Shown here piece by piece: positions 46,825 through 58,210 of a stretch of DNA of 64,000 nt. Every line of letters begins with the position of its first letter. Positions within the stretch are counted from its first letter, which is position 1. The notes under the pieces are model-generated. The model was not told the origin of the DNA and did not search any database. It saw only the letters and a list, made by a program, of their open reading frames with translations. Location: contig CM055312.2 in the NCBI GenBank assembly GCA_029255685.2, positions 85,105,010 to 85,169,009 of the forward strand. Direction: 5' to 3'. A program made the translations under genes and the position numbers. The stretch comes from Silene conica (Eukaryota > Streptophyta > Magnoliopsida > Caryophyllales > Caryophyllaceae).

Positions 46825-47020
46825 AAATTCTTATTTGCAACGACCCTATCCGTCGCAAGCTTGTGACGGATACCGTTTCCTCTCACAAAATATCCACTTT
46901 TTCTCTCTCTCCAACACTATTCATGTGATCCCCTTTCTCCACTAACTCATTTTATATTTATTTTATCTCACAAAGTATTCGTCACAAATAGTGACCCGTC
47001 GCAAGCAAGACTTACTACAA
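46825..47020. mobile_element. MITE-like element
   Basis: The left end carries CCGTCGCAAGCTTGTGACGG, a palindrome with one mismatch. The right end carries CGTCACAAAT and CCCGTCGCAAGC in inverted orientation. It shares the CCGTCGCAAG core with 769-904. Exact ends are uncertain. Confidence 0.4.
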
Positions 47021-47339
47021 TTGCAATGGACAAACACAAATTTAAGAACTTTAAATAAAGTTTTTCAAGGTGACCTATATCTTATTTATTTAATTCTTTT
47101 TAGTTAATAACCAATTTTATTTTATTGTTGTATAATTTATTTTATATTCTATTTTTTTATAGTTTGTTTTATTTTATTTTAAATTTGCACAATTTCGTTT
47201 TTTTTTCTTTTTTTTTCCCTTTTCTTTTTGTCATATTTAAATACCGAAATAAATTTTAATAAGGTTTATTATCCAGCTCCTAAGAGCCGTTACCTCACAG
47301 CCAAGGAGCCGTTGGCTGCAATCATCAATCAAGGCAACA
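47021..47339. other. AT-rich spacer, nothing recognised
   Basis: T-rich low-complexity DNA without a gene or clear repeat ends. Confidence 0.4.
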
Positions 47340-47714
47340 CAATTTTCTCTCCTCCCCTGTTTTGGTAAATATTACTGGAAGATTATTTCTTTCCGTAAAT
47401 AATAGATTGACATTGTATATATAAATAGAGATTAGAATACACTTGTAAGATACACTTTGCAGAATAATGATATCTTATTTACATGTTATCTCAATCTTGG
47501 TTTATAATATGGTATCATAGAGCTCTAGGTTAATTCTTCACAATGTCTTGATAGAGCTCCTATTTCGGTTGGTTTGCCGAACGGTGATCCTACAATCGCT
47601 ACACAAAGTGGTGATGTAAAATTATCGTCTCGGTTAATTCTTCACAATGTCTTGTACGCAGCAAACTTAAATTGTAATCTTATCTCAGTGTCTAGTCTCC
47701 TTATTGACACTTAA
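47340..47714 (+). pseudogene. Copia relic: LTR end, primer site and protease fragment
   Basis: An LTR-like tail is followed by ATGGTATCATAGAGC (47509-47523), a degraded initiator-tRNA primer site. From 47559 to 47714 one frame reads a Copia protease/GAG-pre-integrase fragment (PNGDPTIATQSGDVKLSSRL, then YAANLNCNLISVSSLL). Gag is missing. The 20-bp word TTAATTCTTCACAATGTCTT occurs twice (about 47530 and 47635), marking a rearrangement. The reverse transcriptase of what may be the same element lies at 52400-53638. Confidence 0.6.
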
Positions 47715-47715
47715 A

Positions 47716-49140
47716 TAGATGAAAGAGGTAAGTTAGGGCTACTTAATCTTGAGGAATTTTTGTAATGCAGAAAGGACCATACTTGAGGAACGAGAGTTAT
47801 TGGTAACTGTGTGAGAGTATTGAGACATTTACAAGTGGACTTTTAGAGCTGGCTGAGTGTTGACCATGAGTAACTGTGGAATAATGGAAGCTTGTTGGCT
47901 TAATAATGCTTCATGAGTAGTTGACAGGTAACCATTGATGTCTGAGGTAATCATAGAGTAGAAATTTGTAACTTATAAGTGTTCATGAATATCATTCGGG
48001 AACTTCGGAATGCGAATAACTAAACCTCATGGAAACCATAGAAGGGAAAGTTGCTACTTCTTTGGAACCTTTTCTTTGGGATGTATATTGTTGGTAAGTG
48101 GTTAGAAACCAGAGGATTTAAGAGTTGCTACCTTAGCAAGATCTTGGTTTGAATGTTCATTGTGGTAATAAAATTTGGGAATTTGATATATCGAACCTTG
48201 TGGAATAGGTTTGCTAGGATCGAACTGTCAAAATTTAAGGTTGTAGGATAACGAATGCCCCATCTTAGGTTTTGAGGTTCGTTGTTATGGTAATAGAATC
48301 CCAGTTCAGAGTTTTGAAAGCCTTCTTGTTGAGGAATACCTTGTTCTGTGGAGGAGATAATGATAAGAGGGATCGTGAAACCTTGGAGAGGCTAGAGATC
48401 ACTTGAACTGTCCTTCTTGGGATATACTAGGAATCGTTGTAATGATGTTGTGATTTTGGATTGAGCGGTTAGTGTACCCATGTTTGGCAAGAGTTACCGT
48501 CTTCCTTGACCCCTAACCTGGTTGTTTCATTCCTTCGATCCTTCCTTGTATGTTCTGTCAGGTGTGAAACTTGAAACTCTCAATCCTTCGGGTCGAAAGT
48601 AATCTCTATGATCGTTTCTACGTTCTCGGTGACTGTTTTTGGAATGTGTTCACTATTGTTAACACTGAAAGTTGTAATTTTTGGAAAAACCTTAATCGTT
48701 TTGAGGATTTGGAAACTGTCCCTCTTTTGTTGAAAGTAAATAGAGGTCGATTTTGAAGGAAACTTGATTTTAAAGAGCAGAACGTTTTACAATTTTGATG
48801 GATTTCAGCGTTGATTGCCACTGGAACGTGTTATTGGAGACGTCTGATAACCTGTGCTGTGTTTATCAACACCGAATCGATCTAAATTTTGAAATTTTAC
48901 TGATTTAATTTTAGGACTTGTCTCAGATTTGGAATGTCGGACTCTTGAATACGTAACGAGAATTCCAATGTCCATTGACAAGACTTGTGCCTTGAAATAT
49001 TTTGCTTCTTGAAACCTTTTCGAAAGATAAAGTTTTGGGTCACCATAACCCGTGTGATACATTTTGAAAGTTATAGTTGTTTTCATACCTATTTTTGTCT
49101 TCAAGTTTCGAGGACGAAACTTTTTGAAAGATGGGGTGAT
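47716..49140 (+). other. Degraded internal sequence of a Ty3/Gypsy element, 3' end
   Basis: No intact coding sequence is visible. The end (49105-49140) reads TTTCGAGGACGAAAC, the typical last coding stretch of plant Tekay/Del-type pol. AAAGATGGGGTGAT, a plausible polypurine tract, directly precedes the LTR. This gives plus-strand orientation. The left boundary in the Copia relic is approximate. Confidence 0.5.
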
Positions 49141-50119
49141 TGTAACATCCCGCATTTTCGTAAATTATATTTTAAGAGTTTTAATTTATTTTACGGAATA
49201 AAATAATATTTTAATATAAATTGTTAAGTTATTTTTAAATGTTCCGTTAAGATCCGTCTTAAGAAACCTTAATTTCTTAAGATGTTAATAACTTGGCTTA
49301 AATCAAACCCGACTTAAAACCCGTTCACAACTATTGACCCGACTCAAGTAAGAAAAAGGACTACTTAAACCCCACCACCAAAACCCTTATGTCGACATTT
49401 CTTCTCCCTCACAACTCTTTCCACTGCTTCTCCTTCAACCTCCATTTTTCTTATTTCTTCAAGCTTCAACTCAACATTTCGAGGTCTTCCCGAAGTCGAA
49501 TCAAGGCAAGTCATACCTTTTCGGAATCCTTGCGAGATTTGCAAGACATCCGTCTCTTTCAATTTCTTTTTCGTTCAACTTGAAAAAGGGGCTGTTTTGT
49601 GTAATTTCCGTTTTTAGCATCTACAAACCCGTTTTCTTTGTTGTAGGAGAAGACTTAGAGGATCTTGGTGTTGATAGTTTCATTGTTGAAGAGGATCTTG
49701 GAGCTTAATCGCTTTTGAGGTGACGATAATGAGTAACTCGGCCTTTTTGTCAAAGTAGCATGCTTGTTGTGTTCTTGGATGAATTCTTGTGTTTAGGAAC
49801 ATGTTTAGGTTTACTTTTATCTTCTTTATGCTTCTTAAAATGTTATTGTGGAAGTATTGTGTTGAATTCATGGTTTAAGTGGAAATTTTGAGTATACATA
49901 AAGATCGGTATCATTTGGGATTTCGTTCTTATGCTTGTTTAAATGCTTGATTTTTGGTGCAAAGATCATATATGGGACACACTTGGGATTGTTATGGGTT
50001 GTTATGTGTTGATAGTATAGGTTTGATGCTAGAAATCATGGTTTAGAAGTGGTTGTCGAAGGATTGATTGAATTGGCGAATTGCAGGAAACTCTCGAAAC
50101 TAACCTGGCCCGTGATTGG

Positions 50120-50193
50120 GCGCAGGCTGCGCCTCATATTGCGCAGGCTGCGCAGCCCAGGCGCAGCTGCGCACCCCCTTGCGCAGGCTGCGC
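50120..50193. repeat. GCGCAGGCTGCGC palindromes, 20-bp period
   Basis: GCGCAGGCTGCGC occurs at 50120-50132, 50141-50153 and 50181-50193, with the variant GGCGCAGCTGCGC at 50160-50172. The regular spacing is close to two DNA helical turns. Confidence 0.85.
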
Positions 50194-50515
50194 AAAAACC
50201 GCTGTAACTTTCTGCTCGTTTATCGGATTGTCGAGCCGTTTTGGGGGCTTGTTTCCCAATTGTTTTTAGGACGTTTTAAGTGATGTTTGGTGGTAAATAT
50301 ACTTGTTATTAAACGTATATTGGATCTAGGAAAGTCATCATAAGAAGCGTGGTTATCCGTCTCGAGCCGATTAGCTCATAAGGAGTTGATTACGGAAATT
50401 GTGCATGAAGATAGTTAACTTTTAGGAACTTTCTTGTGAAGAGTCTAAGCATATTTTAATCATGTTGTGAGGCTCATATGGTTGATTTGATATGTATATT
50501 TATTTAATATGAGAC

Positions 50516-50815
50516 TCTCCGTCTGTGGCCAACCGGCTGAGAGTACTTCTTGAGGTTTTTGTGAGTTATGCGTAACATTGAGACCATAGGAAATAGGTCT
50601 CCCAGCCGGCAGACCGGCCGCCTGCCAGCCGGCTGGGAGTGCGTTCTAGTTTAGTTGCGTAAGTTGTAATATAGGGAAGCTGAGTTCCCAGCCGGCCGAC
50701 CGGCTGCCTGCCGACCGGCTGGGATTCTCTTTGCATTGTGTTGTTTTAAGAAAAGAAGGCTGAGGAGGTCACCAGCCGGCCGACCGGCTGCCTGCCGACC
50801 GACTGGGGACCCCTG
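50516..50815 (+). repeat. AGCCGG hairpin array of the 3.2-kb LTR
   Basis: Four motifs begin near 50516, 50599, 50686 and 50767. The second has 12-bp perfect outer arms (CTCCCAGCCGGC at 50599-50610 with 50628-50639), and the third has 10-bp perfect arms (50686-50695 with 50715-50724). The motif matches that of the Athila LTRs. Confidence 0.85.
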
Positions 50816-51102
50816 TAAGCAAATTTTGAAATTGTAAATCGTCGTAACTTTTAAACGGTTAATCGGTTTTGATTGAAACTCGTTTTGTATACCCGTGCCA
50901 TGTATTTGAGGTCCCCGGAGGATGGGCAACATTTTATTGGGTTCGGGAATGGAGTAAGGATAGAGACCCCCCGGTCGGGTAACCGAAAGGGAAACCGGCT
51001 CTCCCTCAACTTAGTTCTCGGGGCCAGTTAAGTGTTGATTAAAGGATAAGAAAAGTAGAACTACAGATTAGTTCATAGACTTTGGTTGATATTGTATTGA
51101 TG

Positions 51103-51670
51103 CGTATTAAGGTATGCCTTAAGCTGGCCTCTGAGCTTAATACGTGAGTTGTTTGCCATATATGGGGATATGCCTTAAGCTGGCCTCTGAGCCCTATATG
51201 TGTATGTTTGTCGTGTCTGGGATATGCCTTAAGCTGGCCTCTGAGCCCAGACATGTATGATTGTGACCGCGTTGGAACATGCCTTAAGTTGGCCTCTGAG
51301 TCTGACGAGTAGAGCAGCTGCACAACGGGGCATTTAGGTCGTAACGCCTCACCCGGAGTGCAGATGTTTGGTGCTAGAACATGCCTTAAGCTGGCCTCTG
51401 AGTTTAGTACCTTGTGATGTGGTGAAGGGACATGCCTTAAGCTGGCCTCTGAGTCCTTTACTTTTGGATGCTAGTCTATGCCTTAAGTTGGCCGCTGAGT
51501 CTAGTGTCTTGCTGATTGGCAGGTCCATGCCTTAAGCTGGCCTCTGAGTCCTTGCTTGCTGAATGTTTTGGTGTTTAGGTTATGTCTTAAGTTGACCGCT
51601 GAACCTTTACACTTGCTGATTGATTTGGTATTAGGTTATGTCTTAAGTTGACCGCTGAACCTTTTGCTTG
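51103..51670 (+). repeat. Tandem array of about ten stem-loops with conserved apical part
   Basis: Each unit has the conserved apical segment ATGCCTTAAGCTGGCC then TCTGAG (later units: GTCTTAAGTTGAC). It is bordered by variable arms that pair with each other. Units repeat every 45-60 bp with one gap of 100 bp. In the first six the loop between arms is exactly 24 nt. No open reading frame is conserved through it. Confidence 0.88.
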
Positions 51671-52349
51671 CTGAATTTATCTGCTTGCCTTGAGTTGGTA
51701 TGTGTCAGATATAGATATTGATAATGATGAGTAAATGTTTATTTGTTTGAGTTATGGTTTAATCATCCAAGGCATTGGGTGACTCTTAGTTCGGTTTCAT
51801 AAATAGTTGGATTGAAAGACCCCCCGACTGGGTAACCAGTAGGGAAACCGGCTCTCCTTCCTAACGATTTATGAAGTTGGTTGAGAGCCGTGCACTAGAG
51901 TTGGCATGTTAATATGAGGACAGTTGACGAGTCGTTTATGCTTCACATGTTATATATGTTGGAGTATTCTGCATTGCTTTATGTGTTACGTGTTGTCACA
52001 AAAGGTGGCTAGGAGAACTCTAGTCACTCCCCACTGATTGTGGCGTACATGTTTACATGTATGTAGGTACATGACAGGTGGTTGGCAGAGGGTTGCATGG
52101 AGCTAGCGAGCGATGATCCTATTCATCGATTGACTCACACGTTTACGCTAGTTAGACTTAGTTTACATTTCAGTTTGAGTGCCTGTAGGGATGTACCATC
52201 CCAGGCTGTTTGTATATGTATTTTACTTTCAGTTACAGTTTTTAATTCACCTCGCATGTTAGTTATGTTAAAAAGTTTTAATTCCGCTGCATTTTTAGTA
52301 TTTTGTATGTTTTATATTTCCGCTTTCGCGAGGGGTTTTACAGTAACCC

Positions 52350-53638
52350 AACCACCACCATTGTATCTCATGACACATCTACATCGAATACTAACAAACC
52401 ACACCCACGTCTTCTAGCCCGCCTGTCCCAACTACTCAACAGCCTAGCACGGATGATTTACGCCGAGGCAATCGCCTAAAATTCCCCAATCCTAATTTTA
52501 TAAGGACTTCGTTCTCTCAAAACCTCGTCCCTCGTTGAACTCACTCATTGCCACACCATCGTCTTCAGGTACAACTTTTCCTATCTCTCATTATCTTAAT
52601 TACAACAAGTTTTCTTCTAATCATAAAGTTTTCTTCTCGGTCGTGACTAAAAACCACGAGCCTAGTTTTATAAAGATGTCGTGCAGGTCCCGGAATGGCG
52701 CACTGCAATGCGACTTGAAATTGATGCCCTCGAAAAGAAAATACGTGGACTCTTGAAAATCTACCTCCCAACAAGAAAGCAATCGCCTCAAAATTGGTTT
52801 ACAAAATTAAATATAACGCCGATGGCTCCATTGAAAGGTACAAGGCTCGTTTGGTCGTAATGGGTAATAGACAAGTTGAAGGTGTTGATTACAATGAAAC
52901 TTTTGCCCCTACTATCAAACTAGTCACCGTTCGTACACTTCTCCCTATTACTGCTGTAAAAAATTGGGCTATCCGTCAAATGGATGTGCACAATGCTTTT
53001 CTTCATGGGGACCTTCATGAAGAGGTTTACATGAAACCTCCACCGGGTTTTCTTCCCTCAACAGATGGGAAAGTTTGCCGTTTACGAAAGTCTTTATATG
53101 GGCTCCGTCAAGCACCTCGATGTTGGTATGCTAAGCTAGTTTCCGCTCTCATTAAATATGGATTTCGCCAATGTCCATATGACCACTCATTATTCTCAAT
53201 TAATCGCTCCAATAACGAGGTACACGTCCTAGTCTATGTGGATGATTTAGTTATTTGTGGAAATAACACAAGTTTTATTACGGATTTTAAAGGATATTTA
53301 AGCAAGTGCTTTCATATGAAAGATCTTGGGCCACTTAAGTACTTCCTTGGTCTCGAAATTGCTCGTCATAATTTTGGAATTTTTATCTCACAACGGAAAT
53401 ATGCACTCGACATTTTGACTGAAACGGGCCTCCTTGGTACAAAACCGGCTTCTACTCCAATGGAACAAAACCATAGGCTAGCCTTGTCCAAAGCCGACCC
53501 ATTGTCCAACCCGCAACCATATCGTCGCCTTGTGGCTCGCCTTGTTTATCTCACAATTACTCGACCCGAGTTGACATACTCGGTTCACACTCATGCGCAG
53601 TTCATGAATAATCCCACGAGTGACCATTGGAATGCTGC
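52350..53638 (+). pseudogene. Copia reverse transcriptase fragment, truncated
   Basis: The best-preserved part (52794-53638) is Copia reverse transcriptase (YKARLVVMGNRQVEGVDYNE, then VYVDDLVICGN with the catalytic YVDD, and KDLGPLKYFLGLEI). Upstream, from about 52560, two or more frameshifts break the N-terminal part. The frame ends abruptly after SDHWNAA at 53638, where an LTR-like unit begins. Integrase is absent. It probably belongs with the Copia relic at 47340-47714. Confidence 0.8.
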
Positions 53639-53992
53639 TGTAACACCCCGATTTATTAAGGAGCCTTTAGCAAGACATCCTCAGTAAATAGAGATGTTAC
53701 CATCTCGGAATATCCGAGGTAGTGAATAACAAAGTAAATCAAACCGAAGTACTTTATATAAAGACTGATTAAATTTAAACTTTGATGTTACAAATACTAC
53801 ACAGCGAAAATTAAAGTACAACTGATAACTTCGAAGTATGTGATCTGAATCTAAGTCGGTCCATCCAAGTGCTCACGCCATCCCATGCTCCCACAGCACC
53901 ATCTTTCCTGTCAAAACTACTCCCCATCACGGATCATCACAAGTGTCACACGAATACACAGGGTCAACCACGAGGTTGATGAGTAGGTAAAC

Positions 53993-54238
53993 ACTACAAC
54001 AAATCCCATGCATTAGTGACGCTTTTTGAAGCGTTTTGTGACGCTTTAAAGTGTCGCATTTTTGTTTATCGACGCTTTTGAAAAGCGTCAGTTTATGAGC
54101 CGTCGCTATTTTTCGACGCTTTTTTTTGTCACTATATGTGACGGTTAAAAGTGTTTTCATTGACTATTGACGCTTTTATTTGTCAACAAATGTGACACTT
54201 AAAAATGTCTTGAGTGATTATTGACGCTTTTATTTGTC
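53993..54238 (+). mobile_element. CACTA transposon end fragment
   Basis: It starts CACTACAACAAAT and has several GACGCTTTT subterminal repeats, some as inverted pairs (GACGCTTTTGAAAAGCGTC). It replaces a short stretch present in unit 2. No opposite terminal repeat follows, so only one end is present. Confidence 0.6.
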
Positions 54239-54970
54239 AGCATCTTCCTCCATCTCCATATCATTCAATCAACCACTTCACCTCCATCACACCACACCTT
54301 CCATCACACCACAACTTCCATCTCACCACACCTTCCATCACACCACACCTTCCATGGCCATATCACAAGTCCCGTATCACAAGTCTCGTTCTCCACAACA
54401 ATTGATAATAATTAAATAATCCACAACAACATTCAGTATCAATTATAATAACCTCGTAATAAGCATCACACACACATACTTCATATCGTAACATAACCAC
54501 AGATATATTCCCCTACCTCAAATTGCAGAGTGACAACCGAACAGCTGCTAGAAATGTTCCACCTCAAATTCAGTTCCTATAAATATTACTTAATATCAAT
54601 TTTTATCCGAACAACCGAACATTACTCATTAACCAAACAATCATGAAAAAAATAAGATTTACTACTAACATGCCCATAACATATACTCATTACTAATTAA
54701 GTCATTATCGTAGACAATTATATTTACTAACTTTGATAGATCAGAAAATAAATACTTAGTCACAATATCACAAACCACAACAATACTATTAACATAACAC
54801 TAATTATGATATTAACAATACTATTAACTTAACTATTAATAAACATGATATACAATAATAATATTTGCCAAACCATACTTAATAATAATAATACTAATAT
54901 CAATAACATATTAACATATAATTATAAGGTCACCATAACAATAATAATTCAACTAATAATAATGATAATC

Positions 54971-54973
<3 letters not shown>

Positions 54974-55019
<46 letters not shown>
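54974..55019. repeat. (TA)n microsatellite
   Basis: About 23 TA units. The same place in unit 2 (about 57234) has only four or five, so the tract grew after the duplication, or shrank in unit 2. Confidence 0.95.
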
Positions 55020-55025
<6 letters not shown>

Positions 55026-56116
55026 CAACCACCGTGATAATAATAATATTTTAACATACAAAGACTCACGTATTACGAGGCAAACATTGTACAACAACGC
55101 ATTACGACTCACGCAACTCCCCAAAACCGTGTCCAACAGCCCTCTAAACGTCTCCCAAAACAGCCCCATAACTCTCTTTACACCAACCGAACCAACACCA
55201 ACCCGCGGTGGTTGGCACCACCGCACTACAACGCATCCCTAGACTCCACCCTCGACACCTATCTCGCCCAACCAGTCTGTCGACAGCCCCTGCAACCACC
55301 ATGACTCACCTGCATCAAATCCGCATAAACTAGTACTAGCGACGGGAGTGCCCTAAAAACGAGATTCCCGCCACCAGCATAACCACCCAAGCCACCATCT
55401 ATCACCACCCTCAACAACTACCACACCCCACAACTCTATTGGTGGTAACCACCAGCCCTCGACACGACCCTAGCTCCCTTCAAAACACCCTCAAACACCC
55501 GTCCTCACGGACTCCATGTTCCTGTTAAAAAAAACGACTCACTTGTGGTGGTGCTCGACCACCCAAACTCCCCCCCCCCCCCCCTTCAACCACCACAACA
55601 ACCTATAAACCTTCTACTACCCTTACCCATAACTCACGACCAGATTTAGACCCAAACATAAACAATTACACACAAAATAACGAGATGGAAAAGCACACGC
55701 AGAAACAGAGATCTGAAACACATTATAAAACAGTCTGACACTCCGATTAAACACCATATCTGACTGTCAACGGCGGTCAAGGATGACTTCTTGGTGGTCC
55801 ATATTCGACTACTATGCACCAAAGATTAAAAACATACGAAGGATAGACCCTACAACCACATATATACGATGAACGGATTAATTCGAAACGACTGAAAACT
55901 AAAAGAAACGAAAGGAGCATGGTGAGTGTACCAGTTTCTGTGCGCAAACGACCAGCCTTACGCCACCCTAGGCCACCGTGTATCACTCTCTCCTATCCCT
56001 TGGATGTGGCGGCAGTAGGTGTATGGGGATGTGAGAGGCGTTGCTAGGTTAGGGGTAGGTTTTTAGATGAGGTTTTAGGGTGACGGCAGACTACGTGAAA
56101 GAGAGGTGTTGTGGTT

Positions 56117-58210
56117 TGTAACACCTCGATTTATTAGGAGCCTTTAGCAAGGCATCCTCAGTAAATAGAGATGTTACCATCTCGGAATATCCGAGTTAGT
56201 GAATAACAAAGTAAATCAAACCGAAGTACTTTATATAAAGACTGATTAAATTTAAACTTTGATGTTACAAATACTACACAGCGGAAATTAAAGTACAACT
56301 GATAACTTCGAAGTATGTGATCTAAATCTAAGTCGTTCCATCCAAGTGCTCACGCCATCCCATGCTCCCACAGCACCATATTTTCTGTCAGAACTGCTCC
56401 CCATCACGGATCATCACAGCCTTCACAGGTGTCACACGAATACACAAGGTCAACCACGAGGTTGAGTAGGTAAAATAGATAAAACATAAACAACAGTAGA
56501 ACTGCATCTTCCTCCATCTCCATATCATTCAATCAACCACTTCACATTCCATCACACCACACCTTTCATCACACCACACCTTCCATCTCACCACACCTTC
56601 CATCACACCACACCTTCCATGGCCATATCACAAGTCCCGTTCTCCACAACAATTGATAATAATTAAATAATCCACAACAACATTCAATATCAATTATAAT
56701 AACCTCGTAATAAGCATCACACACACATACTTCATATCATAACATAACCACAGATATATTCCCCTACCTCAAATTGCAGAGTGACAACCAAACAGCTGCT
56801 AGAAATGTTCCACCTCAAATTCAGTTCCTATAAATATTACTTAATATCAGTTTCTATCCGAACAACCGAACATTACTCATTAACCAAACAATCATGAAAA
56901 AAATAAGATTTACTACTAACATGCCCATAACATATACTCATTACTAATTAAGTCATTATCGTAGCCCTTTCGACAATTATATTTACTAACTTTGATAGAT
57001 CAGAAAATAAATACTTAGTCACAATATCACAAACCACAACAATACTATTAACATAACACTAATTATGATATTAACAATACTATTAACTTAACTATTAATA
57101 AACATGATATACAATAATAATATTTGCCAAAACATACTTAATAATAATAATACTAATATCAATAACATATTAACATATAATTATAAGGTCACCATAACAA
57201 TAATAATTCAATTAATAATAATGATAATCATAATATATATATTAATAACAACCACCATGATAATAATAATATTTTAACATACAAAGACTCACGCATTACG
57301 AGGCAAATATTCTACAACAACGCATTACGACTCACGCAACTCCCCAAAACCGTGTCCAACAGCCCTCTAAATGTCTCCCAAAACAGCCCCATAACTCTCA
57401 TTACATCAACCGAACCAACACCAACCCGCGGTGGTTGGCACCACCGCACTACAACGCATCCCTAGACTCCACCCTCGACACTTATCTCGCCCAACCAGCC
57501 TGTCGACAGCCCCTGCAACCACCATGACTCACCTGCATCAAATTCGCATAAACTAGTACCAGCGACGGGAGTGCCCTGAAAACAAGATTCCCGCCACCAG
57601 CATAACCACCCAAGCCACCACCTATCACCACCCTCAACAACTACAACACCCCACGACTCTATTGGTGGTAACCACCAGCCCTCGACACGACCCTAGCTCC
57701 CTGCAAAACACCCTCAAACACCCGTCCTCACGGACTCCCTGTTCCTGATAAAAAAAACGACTCACTTGTGGTGGTGCTCCGACCACCCAAACACCCCTCT
57801 TCAACCACCACAACAACCTATAAACCTTCTACTACCCTTACCCATAACTCACGACCAGATTTAAACCCAAACATAAATAATTACACACTAAATAACGAGA
57901 TGGAAAAGCACACGCAAAACAAAGATCTGAAACGCATTATAAAACAGTCTGACACTCCGATTAAACACCATATCTGACGGCCAACGGCGGTCAAGGATGA
58001 CTTCCTGGTGGTCAATATTCGACTACTATGCACCAAAGATTAAAAACATACGAAGGATAGACCCTAGAACCACATATATACGATGAACGGATTAATTCGA
58101 AACGACTGAAAACTAAAAGAAACGAAAGGAGCATGGTGAGTGTACCAGTTTCTGTGCGCAAACGACCTGCCTTACGCCACCCTAGGCCACCGTGTAGCAC
58201 TCTCTCCTAT
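56117..58210. repeat. LTR-like unit 2, tandem to unit 1
   Basis: It starts TGTAACACCTCGATTTATT directly after unit 1 and runs parallel to it up to CTCTCTCCTATC, where hAT-like sequence begins. There is no coding sequence. Two head-to-tail truncated LTRs without an internal region suggest unequal recombination. Confidence 0.6.

Larger units (their letters stand above)
49141..52342 (+). repeat. 3.2-kb LTR of a Tekay/Del-like Ty3 element with RNA-like hairpin arrays
   Basis: The LTR starts TGTAACATCCCG and ends GGGGTTTTACA. It carries four GC-rich palindromes every 20 bp (50120-50193), an AGCCGG hairpin array (50516-50815), a pair of related boxes (50965-51004, 51818-51857) and, between these, the covarying stem-loop array (51103-51670). 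No partner LTR was found to the left; the element seems truncated on its 5' side. It sits in a Copia relic whose reverse transcriptase resumes at about 52400. Confidence 0.65.
53639..56116. repeat. LTR-like unit 1 (2.5 kb)
   Basis: It begins TGTAACACCCCGATTTATT at the Copia break point. It is highly similar to 56117-58210 over most of its length, and its first 300 bp resemble the LTR at 58567. It differs from unit 2 by a CACTA fragment, an expanded TA tract and a poly-C run (about 55570-55584), and it retains about 130 bp more at its end. It lacks the GGGGTATTACA end, so it is a truncated LTR. Confidence 0.6.

Noticed and set aside
51039..51323. ORF with repeated GLRGQLKAYP-like peptide on the minus strand
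   Set aside because: It is the shadow of the stem-loop array; the reading frame is not kept through later units, while the base pairing is.
51103..51670. CRISPR-like reading of the repeat array
   Set aside because: This is a plant LTR; repeats are imperfect and the 'spacers' are the complementary arms of the hairpins, not unique foreign sequence.
52794..53687. Functional Copia polyprotein gene
   Set aside because: Only part of the reverse transcriptase is open; integrase, gag and RNase H are missing, the 5' part is frameshifted and the 3' end is cut by an LTR-like unit.
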